Notes under the pieces: generated by a model
What the model was told of the DNA's origin: nothing
The model's database searches: none
What the model saw: only the letters and a program-made list of their open reading frames with translations
In this document: piece after piece, positions 37,808-44,361 of the stretch
Position numbering within the stretch: the stretch's first letter is position 1
Layout: every line of letters begins with the position of its first letter
Assembly (NCBI RefSeq): GCF_026626885.1
Contig: NZ_JAPNOA010000022.1
Coordinates: 1-64,000, forward strand
DNA length: 64,000 bases
Direction: 5' to 3'
Source of the DNA: Parathalassolituus penaei
GTDB taxonomy: Bacteria > Pseudomonadota > Gammaproteobacteria > Pseudomonadales > Oceanobacteraceae
Made by a program: the position numbers and the translations under genes

Positions 37808-38044
37808 ATGAAAGTGATCGAAGTATTGGGCAGTGGTTGCAGCAAGTGTCAGAAAACCGCCGACAGTATTGGTGCCATTGCCAGTGAGCTGAACGTGGAG
37901 GTTGATCTGCGCAAAGAGACCTCACCGCAGGCGCTGCTGACCTACGGAGTAATGAGCACTCCGGCGGTGGTGATTGATGGTGTGGTGGTGCACAGCGGTT
38001 CGATTCCTCATCGTGTTGATATCGAACAGTGGCTGCGAGGCTGA
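37808..38044 (+). CDS. Thioredoxin-fold redox-active disulfide protein
   Basis: The 78-residue protein has a CSKC motif (Cys11, Cys14) and the cis-Pro loop MSTPAVVIDG, the minimal thioredoxin fold of the 'redox-active disulfide protein 2' group. The ATG at 37808 has an AGGGG box seven bases upstream. The frame is open further back into the permease end (ATG at 37729), but that extension is not family-like. It probably keeps the CxC site of the neighbouring permease reduced or loads its ligand. Confidence 0.85.
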   Translation: MKVIEVLGSGCSKCQKTADSIGAIASELNVEVDLRKETSPQALLTYGVMSTPAVVIDGVVVHSGSIPHRVDIEQWLRG

Positions 38045-38065
38045 GCGGCAGCCTCTGACGGTTAT

Positions 38066-38707
38066 TCAGGGCAATATGGCGGGGATGATCCCGGAACCCA
38101 GCAGGTCGAGATTCGATTGAATCAGCTGCTGGCGTTCACACTCGTTATACCCATCGTGGCATTGGTCGAAGTCATCGATCAGCAACGATGACAGACCGTG
38201 AATACTCGACCACAGATGAAACGCCAGAAGTTGCGGGTCGTGGTTGATCAGGGTGCCTTCATCAACACCCTGACGAATCAGATTTACCAACACCATAAAA
38301 GCACGTTCACCACTGCTGTGCAGCGCTGGGTTGAGATGGCGGTCGGGCAGGAAGCGGCCAAACATCAGGCGGTATTTTTCCGGATGTGCCAGTGCGTAGT
38401 GAATGTAGGCTTCACCACAGGCACGCAGGCGCTGGCGCAGTGGTCGGTCCGGCTGTTCTGAACTGGCCTCGCCAAGGGCAGCGGTCAACTCGTCAAAACT
38501 CCAGATCGCCAGTTGTGCCAGCAGGTCGTCCTTGTCCTTGAAGTGACGGTAGGGCGCGGCCTGGGATACTCCCACATGGCGTGCCAGTGCTCGCAGGCTC
38601 AGCTGTTCAACACTGCCGTTACGCAGTTCGGTGACGGCTGCTTCCAGCAAGGCCTGATGCAGATTGCCATGGTGGTAGGGGTTGGTGTGGTCGTCGCTGT
38701 TGGTCAT
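38066..38707 (-). CDS. TetR family transcriptional regulator
   Basis: The 213-residue protein has a TetR helix-turn-helix (about 15-60; LSLRALARHVGVSQAAPYRHFKDKDDLLAQL) and a C-terminal WHG-type domain (LLAFHLWSSIHGLSSLLIDD). It converges on the thioredoxin gene and is divergent from the peroxiredoxin gene (297 bp). Regulation of either is possible; no operator could be assigned. Confidence 0.9.
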   Translation of the reverse strand: MTNSDDHTNPYHHGNLHQALLEAAVTELRNGSVEQLSLRALARHVGVSQAAPYRHFKDKDDLLAQLAIWSFDELTAALGEASSEQPDRPLRQRLRACGEAYIHYALAHPEKYRLMFGRFLPDRHLNPALHSSGERAFMVLVNLIRQGVDEGTLINHDPQLLAFHLWSSIHGLSSLLIDDFDQCHDGYNECERQQLIQSNLDLLGSGIIPAILP

Positions 38708-39003
38708 GAAGCACTCGTTCCGTTAATGGCCGTCATTTCACGGCGACAGGGTTGAAAGGTCAACGTTTGCTGCCGGAATTTGATGGGATAGTTCGGTGTT
38801 CTGACGCCTGATTGAACGGGTAATAGACAGCATTAAACTTGCCAATAGGTATGGGCTATCTGTTCCATTGCCAAAAACAATCAGGCACGGATTGCCCGAT
38901 AGCCCTCGCTTGCCATGCCGCTTTTCACTTGTATGATGCTGGAACGTTGTTTGTGGCGGTAGTGACGACCGCCAATCCAAAAACTGTAAATGGAGTGAGA
39001 TAC

Positions 39004-39606
39004 ATGAGCGTATTGGTAGGCAAGAAAGCCCCTGATTTTACTGTTCCTGCGGTACTGGGCGATGGTTCCATCGTTGGCGCGTACAACTTTGCTGAAGCCA
39101 CCAAGGGCAAATATGCTCTGGTGTTCTTCTACCCACTGGACTTCACCTTCGTGTGCCCATCCGAGCTGATCGCTCTGGACAAGCGTATGGACAAGTTCGC
39201 TGAACTGGGTGTGGAAGTAGTTTCTGTTTCTATCGACTCCCACTTCACCCACAATGCATGGCGTAACACCGCTGTTAACGCTGGTGGTATCGGCGCGGTG
39301 AAATACACCATGGCTGCTGACATCGATCACGGCATCTGCAAAGCCTACGACGTAGAAACTGCTGGTGGTGTTGCTCTGCGTGGCGCGTTCCTGATCGACA
39401 AGGAAGGCGTGGTACGTGCTTCCAACATCAACGACCTGCCACTGGGCCGTAACATCGACGAACTGGTTCGTCTGGTTGAAGCTCTGCAATTCCATGAAGC
39501 TCACGGTGAAGTTTGCCCAGCCGGCTGGAACAAAGGCGACAAGGGTATGACTGCTTCTCCGGAAGGCGTTGCCAAGTACCTGTCCGAGTCTGCTGACCAG
39601 CTGTAA
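39004..39606 (+). CDS. Typical 2-Cys peroxiredoxin
   Basis: The 200-residue AhpC/Prx1-class peroxidase has peroxidatic Cys51 in FYPLDFTFVCPSE and resolving Cys171 in HGEVCPAGW. The GGLG and YF motifs that make some Prx1 enzymes sensitive to over-oxidation are not present (GGVALRG instead), so a robust peroxidase is expected. The ATG at 39004 gives the family start MSVLVGKKAPDF. It reduces H2O2 and organic peroxides in the cytosol. It is monocistronic, closed by a strong terminator. Codon use is strongly biased, suggesting high expression. Confidence 0.95.
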   Translation: MSVLVGKKAPDFTVPAVLGDGSIVGAYNFAEATKGKYALVFFYPLDFTFVCPSELIALDKRMDKFAELGVEVVSVSIDSHFTHNAWRNTAVNAGGIGAVKYTMAADIDHGICKAYDVETAGGVALRGAFLIDKEGVVRASNINDLPLGRNIDELVRLVEALQFHEAHGEVCPAGWNKGDKGMTASPEGVAKYLSESADQL

Positions 39607-39631
39607 TTTTTACAGTTTCAGTTTTCTCGAA

Positions 39632-39666
39632 AACGCCGGTCAGGGTTATCCGACCGGCGTTTTTTT
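39632..39666 (+). terminator. Rho-independent terminator of the peroxiredoxin gene
   Basis: AACGCCGGTC and GACCGGCGTT around a 10-base loop, then eight Ts. Confidence 0.93.
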
Positions 39667-40176
39667 TATGTGTTTTGCACTCTTTTTAGGCCCTTTTATG
39701 TTCTTGTCAGGGACGTAGGCGGCCGTTTTTTCGATTCATGGCCACCGTTGCAGATATGACAGAAAGTTCTGTTTGATGGTTTTTTCAGTGATTTAATGGC
39801 TCTTAATAGAGCCTTTAAGTAGGCATTGGAACAGTGTGTTGATACACACCGATAAACCTTATATACCTTGGTGTTGGCGAATTCTTACCCTGATAGTATG
39901 TCAACTTTGCCAACTCATTGTTATTTTGGTTTTTTTTTAGACTTATTCACCAGAGTTTTTAAAGAAATCAGAGGAGTCCTCTGAAAATTTATGATTTTCC
40001 CCACCATCATCCACTAACTTTGCAATAGCTTATTTGGCAGTCAGTCAACACGAGTACGGGCTGTGGCGACCCCAAACATGGGTCAAAACGGCGGTTGTCT
40101 GGCTGCAGAACGTAGAGTCGGACCGGAAACACCGGCGACCAATAACAAAAAATTACAAAGTCGATGGAGCAAAAAT
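39667..40176. other. 510-bp leader region upstream of the AGCS symporter
   Basis: There is no convincing gene. The region is AT-rich with a nine-base T-run (about 39930-39938), a perfect palindrome CAGAGGAGTCCTCTG (39968-39982) and a small stem GGCTCTTAATAGAGCC (about 39797-39812). Family members are sometimes preceded by glycine riboswitches; I could not see that core here. The length suggests complex regulation or a long leader. Confidence 0.5.
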
Positions 40177-41529
40177 ATGGAATTGATTACCGGCTGGATT
40201 AACGCCGTTAACGGGGTGGTGTGGGGACCAGTAATGCTGGTGCTGATTCTCGGCGTTGGCCTGTTTCTCAACCTTGGTCTGAAAATGATGCCATTCATGA
40301 AAATCGGTCTGGGTTTCCGACTGATGTGGCAAGGTCGTGAGACTACCGAGGGGGATCGCAAGGAAGGGGATATCAGCCCGTTCCAGGCACAGATGACTGC
40401 GATGTCAGCCACTGTGGGTACCGGTAACATTGCAGGTGTGGCAACAGCCGTATTCCTGGGCGGCCCAGGTGCGCTGTTCTGGATGTGGTGTACTGCCATG
40501 GTAGGGATGGCGACCAAATACGCGGAAGCCGTGCTGGCGGTGAAATACCGTGAAGTGGATGAAGACGGTAACCACGTGGGTGGCCCGATGTACTACATCA
40601 AGAACGGTCTGGGTAAAAACTGGGCCTGGATGGGGACCCTGTTTGCTGTGTTCGGTACTCTGGCCGGTTTTGGTATCGGTAACACCGTACAGTCCAACTC
40701 GGTTGCTTCTGTGATTGAAACCACTTTTGGTGTGCCAGTATGGATTTCCGGTCTGGTCATGATGGTTCTGACCGGTGGTGTGCTGCTGGGTGGTATCAAG
40801 CGTATCGGCTCTGTTGCTGAAGCGCTGGTGCCTCTGATGGCGGTTGGTTACCTGGCCGCTGGTCTGGTGGTTCTGGCCATTAACGCTGCTGAAATCCCAC
40901 ACGCTCTGGAACTGATTTTCACCCAGGCTTTTACCGGTACTGCGGCTGAAGGTGGTTTTGCTGGTGCGGCTGTCTGGGCTGCTATCCGTTACGGTGTGGC
41001 TCGTGGTGTGTTCTCTAACGAAGCTGGTCTGGGTTCAGCGCCAATCGCTCACGCAGCCTCCCAAACCAAAGACCCGGTTCGTCAGGGTCTGATTGCCATG
41101 CTGGGTACCTTCCTGGATACCATCATCATCTGTTCTATCACTGGTCTGGCGATTGTGACTTCCGGTGTCTGGACTTCCGGTGCTTCCGGTGCCGCCCTGA
41201 CCTCAGCGGCTTTCTCTGCGGCTTTGCCTGCTGCTGGTGATTACATCGTTGCGGTATCCCTGGCTATCTTTGCCTTCACCACCATTCTGGGATGGGCTGT
41301 GTACAGTGAGCGTTGTGCCGAGTACCTGTTCGGTGTGAAAGCGATCCTGCCATTCCGTCTGCTGTGGATTATGAGTGTACCGGTAGGTGCTCTGGTTGGT
41401 CTGGATTTCGCCTGGTTGCTGGCGGATACCCTGAACGCTCTGATGGCGATTCCTAACCTGGTTGCCCTGATCCTGCTGAGTCCAGTGGTGTTCCGCCTCA
41501 CCAAGGAATACTTCCAGACTAACAAGTAA
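40177..41529 (+). CDS. Sodium:alanine/glycine symporter (AGCS family)
   Basis: The 450-residue inner-membrane carrier has eight or more helices. Its signatures GDISPFQAQMTAMSATVGTGNIAGVATAVFLGGPGALFWMW and FSNEAGLGSAPIAHAAS are diagnostic of AGCS (DagA/AlsT) transporters, which import alanine or glycine with sodium. The ATG at 40177 has a GGAG box; an in-frame extension upstream is not family-like. The gcv genes in this window could use imported glycine, but no shared control was seen. A MITE lies 37 bp after the stop. Confidence 0.95.
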   Translation: MELITGWINAVNGVVWGPVMLVLILGVGLFLNLGLKMMPFMKIGLGFRLMWQGRETTEGDRKEGDISPFQAQMTAMSATVGTGNIAGVATAVFLGGPGALFWMWCTAMVGMATKYAEAVLAVKYREVDEDGNHVGGPMYYIKNGLGKNWAWMGTLFAVFGTLAGFGIGNTVQSNSVASVIETTFGVPVWISGLVMMVLTGGVLLGGIKRIGSVAEALVPLMAVGYLAAGLVVLAINAAEIPHALELIFTQAFTGTAAEGGFAGAAVWAAIRYGVARGVFSNEAGLGSAPIAHAASQTKDPVRQGLIAMLGTFLDTIIICSITGLAIVTSGVWTSGASGAALTSAAFSAALPAAGDYIVAVSLAIFAFTTILGWAVYSERCAEYLFGVKAILPFRLLWIMSVPVGALVGLDFAWLLADTLNALMAIPNLVALILLSPVVFRLTKEYFQTNK

Positions 41530-41566
41530 GTATCTCCTGCTGACAGCTATCTTCTGTGTAAGTTAG

Positions 41567-41830
41567 GGACACTCTGAATAACTCTGCACAGCTCTGCGCG
41601 AGTGCTGCAGTGCGTGTGAGCAAGGCGACGAACGCAGCGAAATGACGAGTCCTTTCCAAGTTCGTCAACACCGCTCAAACACGCTGCAGCCCGCGCCCTT
41701 CGGGGCTTTCGGGATGGCGATGACTCGGTGTCGCCGGTTTTCGACGTAGCCCGCTATGCCATCAAACCGGCTTCGTGATTCATCACCATCCCGATAAGCC
41801 AGAGCGGGCACCGAGTTATTCAGAGGGTCC
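41567..41830 (-). mobile_element. 264-bp MITE-like element, copy 2 (reverse)
   Basis: It is exactly 264 bp, the reverse complement of the family, with ends GGACACTCTGAATAACTCTG (41567) and the complement of GGACCCTCTGAATAACTCGG (ending 41830). Flanks are TTAG and CTTG, an imperfect duplication. Internal arms CGGGATGGCGATGA (41710-41723) and TCATCACCATCCCG (41780-41793) differ by one position, allowing a G-T/U wobble. Confidence 0.88.
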
Positions 41831-42102
41831 CTTGCAGTGATGTTTGTCAAAAAAGGCTCCGGTTATCGGGGCCTTTTTTATTGCAAAAATATTGCAGATA
41901 ACAATCTATCTTGTTGGGAATGCTGTGTTTTTTCATTTTCATGAGAGGGCGTAAAGGACTTTTTATTGCCCACAAGATGCATTTTTTTGACCTGGAGCAT
42001 GACTACCCCCGGAACAGTACCGAAGTACAGGATGTGCTTATCCAGAACACTCATAAACTGGATTCATCAGATTTATCAACTGTGGAAAACAGGAGTTTCA
42101 TT

Positions 42103-42474
42103 ATGAACAAGACTGTATTGGCTGGTCTGATGATGGTCGCTGCCATGGGTGTCCAGGCCGATGAAGAAATGCAAGCCGCGGCGGGTCAGCAAGTGTTCGC
42201 CCAGCGTTGCCACGCTTGCCACTCTGAAGATACCAGCAAAAATACTTTTGGTCCTAGCCTGACTGGCGTGGTTGGCCGTAAAGCCGCATCACTGCCACGT
42301 TTTGCCTACTCTGACGCGATGAAAGCGTCTGGCTTGACCTGGACTGAAGACAACCTGCGTCTGTGGGTAACTGACAACGAGAAGCTGGTTCCTGGCACTC
42401 GTATGCGTCACGTTGCCATCACTGACAAGGCTGAGCAGGATTACCTGATCTCTTTCCTGAAAACCCTGAAATAA
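42103..42474 (+). CDS. Class I cytochrome c
   Basis: The 123-residue protein has a signal peptide (about 1-19, GVQA). The single haem site is CHACH (Cys36, Cys39, His40), and the distal Met is probably Met101 in PGTRM. FGPSLTGVVGRKA and FAYSDAMKASGLTWTEDNL are typical of the small soluble cytochrome c2/cy group that carries electrons in the periplasm. The ATG at 42103 has an AGGAG box; longer readings are not supported. It is monocistronic with its own terminator. Confidence 0.93.
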   Translation: MNKTVLAGLMMVAAMGVQADEEMQAAAGQQVFAQRCHACHSEDTSKNTFGPSLTGVVGRKAASLPRFAYSDAMKASGLTWTEDNLRLWVTDNEKLVPGTRMRHVAITDKAEQDYLISFLKTLK

Positions 42475-42547
42475 TCGTCGGGTCGCTCTGACGGGTTGGG
42501 TTGCCAGAGTTTGCCGATATCGAATAGCCGATATTGGCTGCAGTAAT

Positions 42548-42575
42548 AAAAATGGCCGGTAATCCGGCCATTTTT
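42548..42575. terminator. Rho-independent terminator after cytochrome c
   Basis: AAAAATGGCCGG, loop TAAT, then the complement and five Ts. It is symmetric, so it may also serve the convergent lipoprotein gene. Confidence 0.92.
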
Positions 42576-42650
42576 ATTTCAGTGATATAACGATTGGCTG
42601 GTATTTTTTATGCGCCAGCCATCGATCAGTATTAATGCGGTTGCTCAGGA

Positions 42651-43106
42651 TTAATGCGGGGCCAGCGCTACGGTGGCGGCTGACAGGTTATATGGCTGCA
42701 TCAGTCTGGCCAGTTCAGTATCGGAACCCACCGCACGTACTTGCCAGTCCATATCCACAGCCGACAGTTTGCTGCCGGTGCGGGCATCAATCAGACGGGT
42801 CAGGCTATCGGCGTTGATGTCATTATTCTGACGCAGACGTTCCAGCTCGACCGGATCAACATACGCATGGCGGCCACCCGGCAAGTAAATTGCGCCAGTA
42901 ACGAAGTCGACTGCAAAAGCAACCACCCCCGGTACGAACCAGAACAGCAAACCAATCGCGTCCAGTGCTACCACGCCAATATCCAGACGGCCACCGGCAG
43001 AGCCTTTGCGTTCTGGGTAAAGGATGGTGCCGCAGGCGGTCAGTTGGGTCAGAAGACTGCCAGCAACCAGAGTCGCCAGTGCTTTTTGTTTCAGATTTGA
43101 TGGCAT
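42651..43106 (-). CDS. Hypothetical lipoprotein (151 aa)
   Basis: A lipoprotein signal (LTAC, Cys25; GSLLTQLTACGTILYPERKG) is followed by a hydrophobic segment (about 43-75, VVALDAIGLLFWFVPGVVAFAVDF) and a polar C-terminus with LERLRQNNDINADSLTRLI. Small proteins with this GT(I/L)LYPERKG start recur in gammaproteobacteria without known function. It is convergent with cytochrome c. Confidence 0.7.
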   Translation of the reverse strand: MPSNLKQKALATLVAGSLLTQLTACGTILYPERKGSAGGRLDIGVVALDAIGLLFWFVPGVVAFAVDFVTGAIYLPGGRHAYVDPVELERLRQNNDINADSLTRLIDARTGSKLSAVDMDWQVRAVGSDTELARLMQPYNLSAATVALAPH

Positions 43107-43335
43107 AACAACAAGCCTCCTTAATACAAAGTCCCGATTATGACCCTGAGGCAGAATGAGTTGCGACCATTGCTGTGCGGAATTGTTTCGTATTTCGCGA
43201 TTTTTCGGACTCGACTCGCCAATTTGATGGATCTTTCAGCAACAATCCGGAACCCTGAAGACTTTTGCCAGTCGCATTGCAGGTTACATTCGATAATGGC
43301 GGTGGCCGTGCGGCGCCGTCGTTGTGAACGGCTAG

Positions 43336-43599
43336 GGACCCTCTTAATAACTCGGTGCCCGCTCTGGCTTATCGGGATGGTGATGAATCACGAAGCCGGT
43401 TTGATGGCATAGCGGGCTACGTCGAAAACCGGCGACACCGAGTCATCACCATCCCGAAAGCCCCGAAGGGCGCGGGCTGCAGCGCATTTGAGCGGTGTTG
43501 ACGAACTTGAAAAGGACTCGTCATTTCGCTGCGTTCGTCGCCTTGCTCATACGCGCTGCAGCACTCGCGCAGAGCTGTGCAGAGTTATTCAGAGTGTCC
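43336..43599 (+). mobile_element. 264-bp MITE-like element, copy 3, with CTAG duplication
   Basis: It is exactly 264 bp from GGACCCTCTTAATAACTCGG to the complement of GGACACTCTGAATAACTCTG. It is flanked by a perfect 4-bp direct repeat CTAG (43332-43335, 43600-43603). Internal arms CGGGATGGTGATGA (43373-43386) and TCATCACCATCCCG (43443-43456) are fully paired. Its right end lies 17 bases before the next start codon. Confidence 0.9.
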
Positions 43600-43616
43600 C
43601 TAGGGGAGATTTAAGG

Positions 43617-44222
43617 ATGTTCCATCAATACAAAACCGGTGTCGCCATGATGTTTGCACTGGTCTTTCATGTGATTGCCTTGTTGTTGCTGGTGAAAACG
43701 CTGGGGTTGTTTGCCCAGGGATTGCTGGATGGCAAGGATGATCTGGTCAGCCTGCTGATTCGTTCGATCAACACGCTGGTGATTGCGCTGGCGATGTATG
43801 AACTGGGCCTTGGGGTTGGCAAGGAATACACCGCGGAAGAAGCCGGGGAGAGTATTTTCCTGAGTATTCGCCGCACCATCACCCGGTTTGTGGGGACGGT
43901 CTGTATTGCGCTGGTGCTGGAAGCGCTGATCATGATCATCAAGTACAGCCAGCTGGATCTCGCCGGTAACCTTTATTATCCGGTGGCGATTCTGGTGGCC
44001 TGTGCCGTGTTGCTGCTGGCCCTGGGCGGATTTCTGGCGCTGACTCGTCGTTTGTGTCGGGATGAAATGGAAGCCAGTGTTATGCAGCAGCGCTTGTTGC
44101 AGCTGACCGAGGCGCAGATGCCGGTTGAGTCCGCCAGCAGTCGCGACTCCGTGGCTGGGAAACCGTCGCAGGATTCGCACCACCAGACCAATACTGGTGG
44201 CTCACTGACGGCGCTCGGGTAA
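43617..44222 (+). CDS. Membrane protein of unknown function (201 aa)
   Basis: I do not recognise the family. Four membrane segments are evident (about 9-35, 48-68, 83-110 and 118-142; VAMMFALVFHVIALLLLVKTLGLFAQG, VCIALVLEALIMII), then a cytoplasmic tail of about 60 polar residues. The ATG at 43617 follows GGGGAG and AAGG boxes, part of which sit in the MITE target duplication. An in-frame extension back into the MITE is rejected. It precedes flhA on the same strand by 139 bp but shows no flagellar signature. Confidence 0.65.
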   Translation: MFHQYKTGVAMMFALVFHVIALLLLVKTLGLFAQGLLDGKDDLVSLLIRSINTLVIALAMYELGLGVGKEYTAEEAGESIFLSIRRTITRFVGTVCIALVLEALIMIIKYSQLDLAGNLYYPVAILVACAVLLLALGGFLALTRRLCRDEMEASVMQQRLLQLTEAQMPVESASSRDSVAGKPSQDSHHQTNTGGSLTALG

Positions 44223-44294
44223 TTAATACCAGGGCGACGGTTCCACTTCGTCTTTCTTCAGCTTTCTTCGTCTTTCTTCGGCTTTTCTCTGATC

Positions 44295-44319
44295 GCGGGC
44301 CAAATCAGGCCCGCTTCTT
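44295..44319 (+). terminator. Terminator-like hairpin upstream of flhA
   Basis: GCGGGCC (44295-44301), loop AAATCA, GGCCCGC (44308-44314), then TTCTT. It probably ends the preceding transcript; it also overlaps the sigma-54-like site listed separately. Confidence 0.5.
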
Positions 44320-44323
44320 GCGA
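44307..44323 (+). promoter_or_regulatory. Sigma-54-like GG-N10-GC site upstream of flhA
   Basis: AGGCCCGCTTCTTGCGA keeps the invariant GG and GC at the correct 10-base spacing plus TTGC at -12, 39 bases before the flhA ATG. In Pseudomonas flhA is sigma-54/FleQ-dependent. The overlap with a hairpin stem makes this tentative. Confidence 0.35.
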
Positions 44324-44361
44324 TAGACCCCGATGTCTCGGTTTTTTTGACGGATAGGTCT

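Noticed and set aside
43488-43616. N-terminal extension of the membrane protein into the MITE
   Set aside because: The peptide is translated repeat DNA, also present at other copies, and the real start at 43617 has its own ribosome site.
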